DNA from: Shewanella gelidimarina
GTDB taxonomy: Bacteria; Pseudomonadota; Gammaproteobacteria; Enterobacterales; Shewanellaceae
DNA length: 64,000 bases
Reading direction: 5' to 3'
NCBI RefSeq assembly: GCF_023283945.1
Contig: NZ_JAKIKW010000018.1
Span: forward strand, 1-64,000
Below are positions 43,821 to 54,700 of the stretch, piece by piece. A model generated the notes under the pieces. It saw only the letters and a program-made list of their open reading frames with translations, searched no databases and had not been told where the DNA came from. The position numbers and the translations under genes are program-made. Position 1 is the first letter of the stretch. Each line of letters begins with the position of its first letter.

Positions 43821-45002
43821 TTAGGCCGCAGTGACCGATCTAGCCGGCGGGCGCTGCGATGACGGAATAAATAACACTGCAATCATTGAAAGCACTGCGC
43901 AGAATGCAGCAAAAATCCACGTTGTGACCGCGCCGGAGCCATCACCCCATATCATTCCACATAACCAAGTACCCAATGCACCGCCAACACCAAAGCTCAA
44001 GCTGGCATAGAGCGCTTGCCCTTGGCTACGACGACTAATATCAAAATGCTTATGTACAAACTGAATTGAAGCAGCGTGGGTTAACCCAAAAGTGAACGCA
44101 TGCAATATTTGACTTAGGCTGAGCCACAATAAGCTGTCGACCCCAAACGCAAGTAATAGCCAACGAACAGCGGTTAACCCAATACTGATAAAGAGTAAAA
44201 ATTTCACCCCAAAACGTCCAAGGAGGCGTGGCGCATACATAAACATAATGATCTCTGCCGCAACGCCCAATGCCACAAAAATACCGGCTACCGCTTCGGT
44301 ATAGCCCGCTTGTTTAAGATATAGAACAAAGAAACCATAGAATGGCCCTGCGCTCATTTGCAATAACATCGCTGAGATAAGAAACCAAATAACGGCTTTA
44401 TTAAACACTAACGGTGGACGTTTAACATCCCGCTGAACCTTAGCTCTGTTAGCGGGTAGTGGGAGTGCGCTGACCAGCATACCGACAAATAATGCCATAC
44501 CAATGTAGGGCAGGATCTGAGGCCCCCAATGACCGATGGCAAAACCACCACCGACCACAAGAACGATATAGCCAACACTGCCCCAACTCCGTATTGCACC
44601 ATAACGGGTGGTATTCTCCCCCAATGTTTCAAGTGTAATCACTTCTAACTGGGCTAGAATAGCGTTCCAAAAAAAGGTATATACCGCCAGACTGATAGCA
44701 AGATACGTCAAGCTACCATCATAGAAAAAACTGAGGTAAGAGACTGCGGCAGCACCTGCGCCTATTTTTATTAACTCAGAGCGCATCCCGGTTCTATCTG
44801 CCACTATTGCCCACAAATTGGGGGCGATAATTCGAGTCCCCATGAGGATGGCTAATAAAAAGCCAATCTCTTGAGCATTAAAACCGCGGCTATCAAAAAA
44901 GACACCTAAATAAGGCACCATGACGCCAAGGATAGAGAAGAAAAAGAAATAACAAGCACAGAGCCAGCGTAATTGCTGCTCTGTGTTTTTAGGCTGAAAC
45001 AT
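43821..45002 (-). CDS. MFS transporter (HcaT-like)
   Basis: A 393-residue major-facilitator protein with twelve predicted membrane helices. The N-terminal region YFFFFSILGVMVPYLGVFFD and the loop RYGAIRSWGSVGYIV between helices 4 and 5 fit the MFS_1-like branch that includes the phenylpropionate carrier HcaT and nucleoside transporters. The start overlaps the aroC stop by one base (TAATG), so the two genes are translated together. The substrate cannot be predicted. Confidence 0.85.
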   Translation of the reverse strand: MFQPKNTEQQLRWLCACYFFFFSILGVMVPYLGVFFDSRGFNAQEIGFLLAILMGTRIIAPNLWAIVADRTGMRSELIKIGAGAAAVSYLSFFYDGSLTYLAISLAVYTFFWNAILAQLEVITLETLGENTTRYGAIRSWGSVGYIVLVVGGGFAIGHWGPQILPYIGMALFVGMLVSALPLPANRAKVQRDVKRPPLVFNKAVIWFLISAMLLQMSAGPFYGFFVLYLKQAGYTEAVAGIFVALGVAAEIIMFMYAPRLLGRFGVKFLLFISIGLTAVRWLLLAFGVDSLLWLSLSQILHAFTFGLTHAASIQFVHKHFDISRRSQGQALYASLSFGVGGALGTWLCGMIWGDGSGAVTTWIFAAFCAVLSMIAVLFIPSSQRPPARSVTAA

Positions 45003-46096
45003 TAACGCATTCCGATGACAGGTGTACTGCTATTCACATCCATATTTTGTGCGCGATGACGCAGTAAGTGATCCATCAATACTATCGCTAACATTGCTTC
45101 TGCAATGGGTACTGCACGAATGCCCACACAAGGATCATGTCGACCTTTAGTCACAACTTCAGCAGTGTCACCTTGGGCAGTCATACTCTCACCCGGCACA
45201 CTAATGCTTGATGTTGGCTTCATCGCAATATGAGCGACGATTGGTTGGCCTGAAGAGATCCCGCCTAAAATGCCACCCGCATGGTTAGAGGCAAAACCTT
45301 CTGGCGACATCAAATCGCGATGCTCAGAGCCTTTTTGATTAACCACATCAAAGCCGTCACCAATCTCAACACCTTTAACAGCATTTATTCCCATGAGTGC
45401 ATGAGCAATTTCAGCGTCTAGTCGGTCAAATACAGGTTCACCTAAGCCAACAGGAACGCCCGTGGCGACCACCGTCACTTTAGCGCCAATTGAATCACCA
45501 CTTTTTTTAAGATCGCGCATGTATTCGTCTAAAGCCACAAGCTTCGACGCATCAGGGAAGAAGAATGCGTTTTTCTCTATTTCGGCGAAATCAACAGACT
45601 CAGCTTTGATTGGACCAAGTTGTGACAAATAGCCATTTATCTCAATACCATGAATTTTCTTTAGGTACTTTTTGGCCACGGCACCAGCAGCAACTCGCAT
45701 TGCGGTTTCACGCGCAGAAGAGCGACCACCACCACGATAATCTCTTAAACCATACTTTTGTTGATAGGTATAATCGGCGTGTCCAGGACGAAACAAGTCT
45801 TTAATATTCGAGTAATCTTTACTGCGCTGATCAGTGTTTTCAATCAACAGACCGATTGAAGTCCCCGTTGTTTGACCTTCAAACACGCCAGATAAGATAC
45901 GCACTTCATCCGCCTCACGACGAGCGGTGGTATATCGAGAGGTCCCTGGACGACGGCGGTCAAGATCATGCTGCATATCCGCTTCATTTAACTCAATCCC
46001 AGGAGGACAACCATCAATAATACAACCTAAGGCAACTCCGTGGCTCTCACCAAATGTAGTGACTACAAAATTTTGACCAATACTGTTTCCCGACAT
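45002..46096 (-). CDS. aroC: Chorismate synthase
   Basis: Last step of the shikimate pathway: FMN-dependent conversion of 5-enolpyruvylshikimate 3-phosphate to chorismate. 364 residues from the ATG at 46096 ([10 protein letters not shown]), as in E. coli; six residues before it are not family-like. Signatures: [18 protein letters not shown], the Arg-rich [14 protein letters not shown] and the C-terminal [17 protein letters not shown]. It is coupled to the MFS gene and follows prmB. Confidence 0.96.
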   Translation of the reverse strand: MSGNSIGQNFVVTTFGESHGVALGCIIDGCPPGIELNEADMQHDLDRRRPGTSRYTTARREADEVRILSGVFEGQTTGTSIGLLIENTDQRSKDYSNIKDLFRPGHADYTYQQKYGLRDYRGGGRSSARETAMRVAAGAVAKKYLKKIHGIEINGYLSQLGPIKAESVDFAEIEKNAFFFPDASKLVALDEYMRDLKKSGDSIGAKVTVVATGVPVGLGEPVFDRLDAEIAHALMGINAVKGVEIGDGFDVVNQKGSEHRDLMSPEGFASNHAGGILGGISSGQPIVAHIAMKPTSSISVPGESMTAQGDTAEVVTKGRHDPCVGIRAVPIAEAMLAIVLMDHLLRHRAQNMDVNSSTPVIGMR

Positions 46097-46203
46097 CCGC
46101 TTTCTACACCTCAATTACGCAAATTAAACGAGCACCTACGACTAAAAAAGTAGATACACAAATTAGATGGCCACAATACAACCAGCATTGTGGCTAGTTT
46201 CTA

Positions 46204-47148
46204 TTATTCACTATCTTTATAGATAACAAATAATGATTCATTTTCAACTAGTTGATCACGCGTCAAAATGAAAACACCGTCTCCGCCATTTTCAAAGCTT
46301 ACCCATGTGAATGGCACATCAGGGAATAGCGCGATTAAATGCACCATTGAGTTACCCACTTCAACCACCAGTAGACCATCTTCAGTCAAATAATCAGCTG
46401 CATTGGCAAGGATACGCTTGGTGAGATCTAAACCGTCACGACCAGAAGCTAGACCAATTTCAGGCTCATGATGATATTCATCCGGCATATCACCGATATC
46501 TTCGGCATCAACATAAGGCGGATTAGAGACGATTAAGTCGTAGTGTGGGCCTTTAGGGATGGCAGAAAACAGATCTGATTCCATCGGGAACACCCGGTCC
46601 ATAACCCCAAGAGTTTCAATATTAATCTGCGCCACGTCTAAGGCATCTTCGCTGATGTCTAACGCATCGACTTCGGCATTTTCAAATTCATAAGCGCAAG
46701 CGATGGCAATACAACCACTGCCTGTACACAAGTCCATTACGCGATTAACTTGTTTGTTATATAACCAAGGGCTGAAACGGTTAGCGATTAACTCAGCAAT
46801 TGGCGAACGAGGAACCAATACCCGCTCATCAACATAAAATTCAAGACCAGCAAACATCACTTTATTGGTTAGATATGGAACAGGTAAACGCTCTTTGACT
46901 CGGCGAATAATGAGTTCAACAATTTTATGTTTTTCGCTAATAGTCAGATTAGAGTGAATGACTTGTTGGCCGAGCTCTTCTGGTAAATGCAATGCATGAA
47001 AAACCAAGGCAATGGCTTCGTCCCACGCATTATCGGTACCGTGTCCGTAATAAATATTTGCATCATTAAAACGACTGACACCCCAGCGTAACATATCACC
47101 AATTGTTCTTAATTCAGTAACGGCTTCATCAACAAAAATCTTATCCAA
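46204..47148 (-). CDS. prmB: 50S ribosomal protein L3 N5-glutamine methyltransferase
   Basis: A SAM methylase of 314 residues that methylates Gln150 of ribosomal protein L3. The SAM motif is [16 protein letters not shown] (about 133-148) and the glutamine-binding catalytic motif is [24 protein letters not shown] is the feature that separates PrmB from the release-factor methylase PrmC. Position next to aroC and smrB is conserved in gammaproteobacteria. Confidence 0.94.
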   Translation of the reverse strand: MDKIFVDEAVTELRTIGDMLRWGVSRFNDANIYYGHGTDNAWDEAIALVFHALHLPEELGQQVIHSNLTISEKHKIVELIIRRVKERLPVPYLTNKVMFAGLEFYVDERVLVPRSPIAELIANRFSPWLYNKQVNRVMDLCTGSGCIAIACAYEFENAEVDALDISEDALDVAQINIETLGVMDRVFPMESDLFSAIPKGPHYDLIVSNPPYVDAEDIGDMPDEYHHEPEIGLASGRDGLDLTKRILANAADYLTEDGLLVVEVGNSMVHLIALFPDVPFTWVSFENGGDGVFILTRDQLVENESLFVIYKDSE

Positions 47149-47227
47149 AATTCACTCCAACATTTTAATTCCGACTCATTGTAACTGAACTCTATTCATA
47201 TGGCATCGGATTCAATAAAATACCCTT

Positions 47228-47758
47228 ATGAATAAAAGAACCGATAAAGATGATTTGGCGCTATTTGCAGAGCTAACGAAAGGAGTGAAACCTTTTGAGC
47301 AAAACAAACGCCACTTTAAATCAGCCCCAAAAGACCGCAAAGTGATTGAGGAAAAAGAGCAACAGCTACATGCTGACAGCTTCTTCTCTGATACTTATCA
47401 ACCACTACTGCCCGAAATTGGCCCAATGAAGTGGGCAAGAGATGACGTTGATAGCTATGAAGTAAAACGTCTGCGCCGCGGAGATTACGTGCCCGATCTA
47501 TTACTAGATTTGCATGGTCTACGCCAATCAGAGGCAAAACTTGAGCTAGCCGCTTTGATCCAAGCCTGTATTAAACAACAAAGTCATTGCTGCTGCATTA
47601 TGCATGGGCATGGTACGGGAGTGTTGAAACAGAATATTCCAATGTGGTTAGCGCAACACCCTCACATAAAGGCCTTTCATCAAGCGACTAAAGAATGGGG
47701 TGGCGATGCGGCATTACTGGTATTGATTGATATTGGCGACCAACCTTACCGCCGTTAA
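47228..47758 (+). CDS. smrB: Smr-domain endonuclease SmrB (ribosome rescue factor)
   Basis: A 176-residue protein that in E. coli cleaves mRNA between collided ribosomes. An N-terminal charged extension (about 1-90) is followed by the Smr domain, with LLLDLHGLRQSEAKLEL (about 97-113) and the catalytic region IMHGHGTGVLKQNIPMWL. The DLHG and HGxG motifs are intact. Divergent from prmB with 79 bp between. Confidence 0.93.
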   Translation: MNKRTDKDDLALFAELTKGVKPFEQNKRHFKSAPKDRKVIEEKEQQLHADSFFSDTYQPLLPEIGPMKWARDDVDSYEVKRLRRGDYVPDLLLDLHGLRQSEAKLELAALIQACIKQQSHCCCIMHGHGTGVLKQNIPMWLAQHPHIKAFHQATKEWGGDAALLVLIDIGDQPYRR

Positions 47759-47802
47759 GTGTTGCAGTGTATTAATACAGATTAAGGCTGCGAGCACAAA
47801 AA

Positions 47803-47824
47803 AGTGAGTCTTTTGGGACTCACT
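47803..47824. terminator. Terminator between smrB and sixA
   Basis: AGTGAGTC and GGACTCACT form an 8- to 9-bp stem around TTTT. On the minus strand it is followed by a T-run, so it mainly serves sixA. Confidence 0.8.
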
Positions 47825-47846
47825 CCTTCCTAAACCCTAAACGATG

Positions 47847-48317
47847 CTAGCAGATCATATGAGGTGCATATTGCCATTCTACAGAGGCTTGCGTCGGTTG
47901 CTTATTAATAAGCGTAACACCCGAGGTGGCAAACAATGGCGGCTCAAAGCCTGCTACCAACTCACTCACCAAATAGCCTAGCAGTGGCATATGTGCCAAA
48001 ATCAATACATTTTCAGCTTTATAATGTTCAGCATAAGCAAGGACGGTTTCCGCAACTGTCGCCGGGTCTCCCGAAGGTACCAATTCATCTAATGTTAACC
48101 ATTGACGGGGTTCAGGAAAATGCTGATGCATTTCTTGCCAACTTTGTTGCGCTCGCAGATACGGACTCACGAGCACTAAATCAAACTCAGTAACGCTCTG
48201 TCCTAGCCAATTACTCATCAAGCCTGTGTGCTGGCGACCAGTATCCGTTAATGTCCGTTCTCTATCTGAATGGGCATTAAAGCCCGCTTCACCATGTCGC
48301 ATTAAAAATAGCTGCAT
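47847..48317 (-). CDS. sixA: Phosphohistidine phosphatase SixA
   Basis: A 156-residue phosphatase of the histidine-acid superfamily, which removes phosphate from His in phosphotransfer proteins. The catalytic motif is LFLMRHGEAGFNA (His8), with the second conserved Arg in SPYLRAQQSW and the second His in LILAHMPLLGYL. It lies opposite smrB, as usual in Shewanella. Confidence 0.93.
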   Translation of the reverse strand: MQLFLMRHGEAGFNAHSDRERTLTDTGRQHTGLMSNWLGQSVTEFDLVLVSPYLRAQQSWQEMHQHFPEPRQWLTLDELVPSGDPATVAETVLAYAEHYKAENVLILAHMPLLGYLVSELVAGFEPPLFATSGVTLINKQPTQASVEWQYAPHMIC

Positions 48318-48721
48318 ACCGCTTTGCTACTCCCAACTTTTTATTCTTATTAATTAATCAATTGTAGTCTGAATCTTGACAGCAACATACCGTTTTTTAG
48401 TTATTAATTAGTCGAATATAACTTGTGATGGATTTAAGATACTAACCATTAAAGAGTCAAAAGGTTAATTGAACATCAAATTGAACCAAAATCAGCCAAA
48501 CAACAGATTATTTTACCGTTTGGAGATCTTGTGTTTGAAGATATGTAGAAATGATGGCAAGTTACATTATTACAGCAGCCTAGAATCATTTACAACGCTA
48601 GCCTATCGACTCAATATCACAAGCCGACCAAGAGATGTAAATTGGATCTTTTACGTGCTTTATCGGCAAGTGATTACTAAAGTAAGTGTCTAGGTTAGAT
48701 GCTGTTCGATCAATTGGAGCC
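48318..48721. other. Interval between sixA and the M16 protease gene
   Basis: About 400 bp of AT-rich sequence with the divergent promoters. A plus-strand frame (48469-48693) begins with TTG and lacks a ribosome-binding site and recognisable content, so I do not call it. Confidence 0.5.
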
Positions 48722-51517
48722 ATGCTTTTGCCAAAAAACAAAAAAGTTATCACGAGTCCAAATGACCATCGCAAGTACCGTAATATCACCTTAGAAAATG
48801 GGTTATCGGTGTTATTGGTTGAAGATCTGCAGTCAACAGAAGCTGCAGCATCAATGGCTGTGGCCGTAGGTCATTTTGACGACCCAGTTGCTCGTCCTGG
48901 TATGGCACATTTTCTTGAACATATGCTTTTTCTTGGTACTGAAAAATTCCCTGACTCAGGAGAATACTCGGCCTTTATCAACCAGCATGGCGGAAGCAAC
49001 AACGCCTGGACTGGCACTGAGCACACTAACTTTTTTTATAGCATCAACGCCGCACAATTTGAAGCTTCACTCGACCGTTTTAGTCAATTTTTCATCGCAC
49101 CATTATTTGATGTAGCGTTAGTTGATCGCGAGCGTCATGCTATCGAATCTGAATTCAGTATGAAGCTAAAAGACGATATTCGACGTGTCTACCAGGTGCA
49201 AAAAGAAACGGTTAACCCAGCTCATCCTTTTTCCAAGTTTTCAGTGGGTAACCTAGAAACATTGGCTGGCGAACAACAAAACTTGAGAGAGGAGTTAATC
49301 GCTTTTTATAACGAAAAGTACAGTGCTAACATAATGACATTATGCATCGTGGCTCCCACCTCTTTAGATGATTTGGCCAAGCTTGCTCACACTTATTTTG
49401 CTGCGATTAGCCACCAGCCTGAACCGACTCAATATCCAGATACCCCCATTTATCTAGCAGAACAATTACAAGCAAAAATCAACATCGTTCCTCTCAAAGA
49501 GCAGCGACGAATTGCGATTACGTTTGCTTTGCCAGCGCTTGAACGCTTTTATAAGCGTAAGCCTTTGACATTTATTAGTCACCTTCTAGGTTACGAAGGT
49601 AAAGGTAGCTTGCTCTCCTATTTAAAAGAACGAGGGCTGGCCAACAATTTATCGGCTGGCGGTGGTGTAAACGGTTACAATTTCAAAGATTATAATATTA
49701 GTATCCAACTTACAGATCTAGGGTTGAACAACCTTAAAGATGTTATTGATTGTGCTTTTGAGTACATTGCTTTAATCAGAGAGACAGGGTTAAGCGACTG
49801 GCGATACAAAGAAAGGGCTGCTTTGCTCAAAGTTGCTTTTCAATACCAGGAGCAAGTTAAGGCACTGGATTTGGCAAGTCATCTGAGCATTAACATGCAT
49901 CATTATGATGTTGAAGATGTGGTTTTCGGTGATTACCGCATGGATGGCCTTGATGTTATCGAAACCCAGCAGTTATTAGCGATGATGACTCCGACTAATA
50001 TGCGCTTACAACTTATTGCTCCTGAGTTAGAAACCGATAAACAAGCCGCATGGTATCACTCACCGTATCAGATCCGTAAAATTGCCACGGAAGATATCAC
50101 TCGTTGGTCAGCACCTAAAGTGCGCTCCGAGCTCACCTTACCCTCGCCTAATCCGTTCATTATTGACCATTGCATCGCAAGAGCAGATAAAAGTAACGGG
50201 CCAGTGCCACTCGTGGTATCACAAGAACCAGGCTATCGAATTTGGCATAAAAAAGATGATGAATTTAACGTGCCTAAAGGGCATCTCTATCTTTCTTTGG
50301 ACTCAGCTCAAGCCGCTGCATCGCCCAAGCATGCTGCATTAACGCGACTTTATGTAGAAATGCTGCTTGATTACCTCACCGAGTATACCTATCAAGCAGA
50401 GGTCGCAGGCCTGAGCTACAACATTTACCCTCATCAAGGTGGGATCACCTTACATTTGACCGGTTTTTCTGGCAAACAAGAAGCACTGCTCTCACTTGTT
50501 ATTGAAAAAGCACGCGAACGCAAGTTTACTCAGAACCGCTTTGAATTGATAAAAAAACAGATCTTACGCAGCTGGTATAATCATACTCAAGCTAAGCCAA
50601 TATCCCAGCTATTTACCAGTTTAACAGTGACGCTGCAAAAGCGCAGTTTTGAACCGGCTCGGATGGCTGAGTTACTTGAAGAGATCACCTTAGAAGACTT
50701 ACATGCACATGTTAAAAGTTTCTATGAAAAAATACATTTAGAAGGCTTAGTTTATGGCGACTGGCTGGAAAGTGAAGCTAAGGCCCTAGGTTGTAAGCTT
50801 AATAGAATTTTGTCCTTGGTCACCTCCCCAAGTTCAGAGTCTTCAAGGGAGCTTATCGACCTCTCAAATAAAGGCACATTGTTGAGAGAGGTTTCAGCCT
50901 CTCATCAAGACAGTGGCATTATTGTCTACTATCAATCTGATACTGCGACTCCAGATAATATGGCGCTGTTTAGTCTGCTAAACCACACTATGTCATCTAC
51001 CTTTTTTCATGAGCTAAGAACGCAAAAACAGTTGGGTTATATGGTTGGCACGGGTTATCTGCCTCTGAATCGATACCCTGGTATTATTTTTTATATTCAA
51101 TCACCGAACTCTGGACCACAAGTACTATTACAGGCGATAGACGAGTTCATTGCAGATTTTACCTATGCAATATTACAGATCACCAATGAGCAGTGGGAAT
51201 CAACTAAAACCGGCCTTGTGAACCAAGTCATGGAACATGATGCGAACCTTAAAACGCGCAGTCAACGTTACTGGTCTAGCATAGGTAACAAAGACTATGC
51301 CTTTAACCAAAGGGAAAATGTTGTAGAGCAAATAAAGACGTTAACTCGCTCTGATTTAATCAAGTTTATAATGAAGAAGATGCGGACTAAACACTGTGAC
51401 CGACTAGTCCTCTTTAGCACGGGTGAGTCCCATCAAGATCAAGCGCAGCTAAAGTCCGATAATATGATCCTTGATCTCCGTGCATTCAAACTCAAAGCTG
51501 AACAATTTGATTACTAA
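48722..51517 (+). CDS. Insulinase-like M16 zinc peptidase
   Basis: A 931-residue inverzincin with the four-domain plan of insulysin and protease III. The zinc motif is HFLEHMLFLGTEKFPD (HxxEH, about 62-66), with the third ligand Glu in AIESEFSMKLKDD. The second half repeats the fold and has the conserved segments ELRTQKQLGYMVGTGY and FYIQSPNSGP. There is no signal peptide by eye, unlike E. coli Ptr. The ATG at 48722 has GGAG only 2 bp away; the GTG at 48686 has no ribosome-binding site, so the start is unsettled. Expected to degrade mid-size peptides. Confidence 0.9.
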   Translation: MLLPKNKKVITSPNDHRKYRNITLENGLSVLLVEDLQSTEAAASMAVAVGHFDDPVARPGMAHFLEHMLFLGTEKFPDSGEYSAFINQHGGSNNAWTGTEHTNFFYSINAAQFEASLDRFSQFFIAPLFDVALVDRERHAIESEFSMKLKDDIRRVYQVQKETVNPAHPFSKFSVGNLETLAGEQQNLREELIAFYNEKYSANIMTLCIVAPTSLDDLAKLAHTYFAAISHQPEPTQYPDTPIYLAEQLQAKINIVPLKEQRRIAITFALPALERFYKRKPLTFISHLLGYEGKGSLLSYLKERGLANNLSAGGGVNGYNFKDYNISIQLTDLGLNNLKDVIDCAFEYIALIRETGLSDWRYKERAALLKVAFQYQEQVKALDLASHLSINMHHYDVEDVVFGDYRMDGLDVIETQQLLAMMTPTNMRLQLIAPELETDKQAAWYHSPYQIRKIATEDITRWSAPKVRSELTLPSPNPFIIDHCIARADKSNGPVPLVVSQEPGYRIWHKKDDEFNVPKGHLYLSLDSAQAAASPKHAALTRLYVEMLLDYLTEYTYQAEVAGLSYNIYPHQGGITLHLTGFSGKQEALLSLVIEKARERKFTQNRFELIKKQILRSWYNHTQAKPISQLFTSLTVTLQKRSFEPARMAELLEEITLEDLHAHVKSFYEKIHLEGLVYGDWLESEAKALGCKLNRILSLVTSPSSESSRELIDLSNKGTLLREVSASHQDSGIIVYYQSDTATPDNMALFSLLNHTMSSTFFHELRTQKQLGYMVGTGYLPLNRYPGIIFYIQSPNSGPQVLLQAIDEFIADFTYAILQITNEQWESTKTGLVNQVMEHDANLKTRSQRYWSSIGNKDYAFNQRENVVEQIKTLTRSDLIKFIMKKMRTKHCDRLVLFSTGESHQDQAQLKSDNMILDLRAFKLKAEQFDY

Positions 51518-51560
51518 AGTGCGCCATAGTGGGTAAATAGTAAAACGATGAAAAATGGAA

Positions 51561-51600
51561 TGTCTAAACGGATAAGTATTAAAGTTAACCCGTTTAGACA
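51561..51600. repeat. 11-bp inverted repeat between the M16 and GGDEF/EAL genes
   Basis: TGTCTAAACGG (51561-51571) and CCGTTTAGACA (51590-51600) form a perfect inverted repeat around 18 bases. No T-run follows, so it could be a regulator site or a weak terminator for the M16 gene. Confidence 0.55.
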
Positions 51601-51760
51601 AGAGAAAATACAAAGTGGACATATATCATACTGAAAGGATGTGAGTAATGATAATTAGCTACAAAATGCACGAAGATTTTTGACAATGACGTCACTTTCT
51701 GAAAAAGTGAGCATTAGATACTTTTGCCTTATGACATTGGTTAAAAATAAAATAATAAAT

Positions 51761-54700
51761 ATGCCTAAGACACTGCTAAAAGTTACACTATTTTTGTTCC
51801 TGCTCTTCTCGTCGATGCAGTCTTCTTTAGCATTCACGCTAAACTCTGTCTCTCTAGGCGTACCTGAAGGACTCTCCCAAAGTAACGTTACATCGATTGT
51901 CGAAGATGCTGATGGCTATGTTTGGGTTGGTACTCTTAATGGGCTAAACAGATACGATGGTAAAACCTTCCGCCACTACTTTCCATCGAAAAGGAACCAG
52001 TTAGCCAGCACTTTCATTCGCAGCCTCTACATTAGCCAATCTGGATCTATGTACATTGGAACTGATAAAGGTTTATCCGTATACGATCCTAAACAAGACA
52101 AAATAGTATCTTCTAACGTATTAGGTTTTGAAATAAATGAAGCTGTATGGACCATATATGAACATGAAAATAATATTTTCATTAGTACAGAAAACTCTAT
52201 CTATATTATAAATGAACTAAGTAATAAAAAACTATCTATCAGAAATAAATATACTGGGACTTTTGGACTTGTAAAAGATATTTTGTTTTTCAAAAATGAA
52301 ATGTTTATTAGAAATTATCATGGGACTATATATTCAGTTACTAACAAAATAACTGAAGTCGCTAATAATACTATTGCAATGAAAGTTATTAATGATGAGT
52401 TATTTATTTTCAATAGTAAAGGGGTACTAAAGTATAACGACGGTTCAACAAGCCAGTTTACCACTTCAGCTTACTCGAGTATTTCAACAAAAAACAATTA
52501 TAACTTAGGTTTAAATAAAAGTTCACTTTTCAACATAGATAACATTAAACGACCAGTGTTGATAGGCAATATAAATATACCCGAAAAAAACTTAGAACAC
52601 CCTAGAGTGTTTAGAGGCCGTACTAAAACATTTATATCCAATCAAAATAATGGGTTTTTAATTATAAATGACAATAGTGATTTGGTTAAAACAAAAGTAG
52701 TAGATGGTGGTAACGTTTGGTCCATTTCTTCAAACAATAAATCAAATATTACTGTTAGTGCTGACGATCCAATGATTAGCATATATGATGCAAAACTTGA
52801 TATTTTCAATCAATACAATTCAAAAGTAAAAGGACCTAAATCAGTAGTCAAACTCGGTCAGTTTTTATATATTGCCAGTTTAAAAGGTCTTATCTCGTTG
52901 AACACTGACAATGGGGAAATTGAAAAGATTATTGATGGGCAATTTTTTGTTATAAGAGCAAATAATAATGGCGGCAGTATATTCATAGGCTCAACGTCAG
53001 GTCAAGTGTTACACTATTCTATAGACACAGGCTTAACGCAAGCGTATTCAGTTGACCCTGGCAATCCTATCTTTGATATAAAACAGTATAATAATGCTCT
53101 GTTAATCGCTACTCAGGGAGGACTATTTAAACTCGAAAATGATATGGTAAGCACTCTTTACACAAAACAGATGGTACTTAGCGTTGATATATTCGATGAT
53201 CACATACTATTTGGGACAAGTACAAGTCTTGAAAAAATTAGTTATGGGACAGAAGTTATAGAAGAGATATACAATAACAAAAAACCTATTTTTTCTATTA
53301 TACAAAGTGATAAGTTCATTATAGCAACTTCGGTAAATGAAATTTTTATTAAGAATAAAAAGAACGGATACAGGTACATCTTAAATAAACAGGTAGGTGT
53401 CCAAGATGAATACAATACTCACGCAATTCTAAAGCGAAACGATAAAGTATACATAGGTGGAATCACAGGGATAAGCTTGATATCATTGGAAGAACTAGAT
53501 GGTTATTTGACTAACCGTGAGCCGGCCAGTGTAACATTAAATCAACTCTTAATATTCAACATCCCAGTAGTACCTAGTGGAAAAGTTTTAACAAATCAAT
53601 TAAACAACACTAAAAAAATAAAGCTAAAATACTCAGACTACCCATTCACATTGTTATTTAACAGCCCTAAAGTCCCTCAGCAAGATATCAATTACATCTA
53701 CCAAATGAGAGGCTTATCTGATTCATTAATTAACTCAGAGGGGATAAATTCTGCAACTTATACAAACTTATCTCCCGGTGAATATGAGTTTACAGTCTAT
53801 GCTATTGACCCAATATCCGGTAAGCAAGGCGAAGAAAAAACTTTAACTATTGAGATCACCCCACCATGGTGGTTATCACTACCAGCAAAAATAATCTACT
53901 TTATTTTTGCTCTGTTGTTGTCTGTCACCATCATTAAGTTCTCTCTAAAACGTCGTGAAATTCAAAGACAGATAGCCAAAAGCGAAGAGCGTCTAAAGTT
54001 ATCACTATGGGGCAGTGGCGACGAGATGTGGGATTGGGATATTGAAACAGGTCAAATATACCGCTCTAACATCTGGGGATCATTAGAGTTTCCAAGAGAT
54101 GGACAACGATCAGGGCAAGAGGGGGAAGAGAGCAATATCCACCCAATGGATCAAACTCGCGTCCGTGATGCTCTAAACAAACATTTTTACGGTGAAACTG
54201 ATCATTTTGAGGCTGCATATCGGGTAAAAGGCAAATCAGATGACTGGGTATGGATTTTAGACCGCGCAAAAATTGTTGAACGTGATGAGAATGATAATGC
54301 ACTGCGAATGACAGGAACGATTAAGAATATTAATAATTTCAAACAAGCTGAAGAACAACTTCGCTTATTTGAGCGAGCGATTCAAAATATCTCTGAAGGT
54401 ATGTTCATCTTAGATAATGATTTTAATTTCGTGGAGGTTAACGAAGCTTGCTGCGATCTATCCATGCTAAGCAAGAAGGACTTTATTGGTACCCTATTTA
54501 ACTTTGACTTATACCCCGACAGTTACTCGGAGCAGATCCGTTCCATTCTCAAACAACAGGGTCGTTGGAGTAACGAAGTTGAATCAGCCAGAGGCAACGG
54601 TACTAGCTTCTTGATGGAACTGACCGTTGATGCGATATATGACGAACAAGGTGAGCTATCGCATTATGTCGGTGTATTCTCCGATATTAGCCGCAGAAAA

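Noticed and set aside
48469..48693. 74-codon frame between sixA and the M16 gene
   Set aside because: TTG start without a ribosome-binding site and composition of non-coding DNA.
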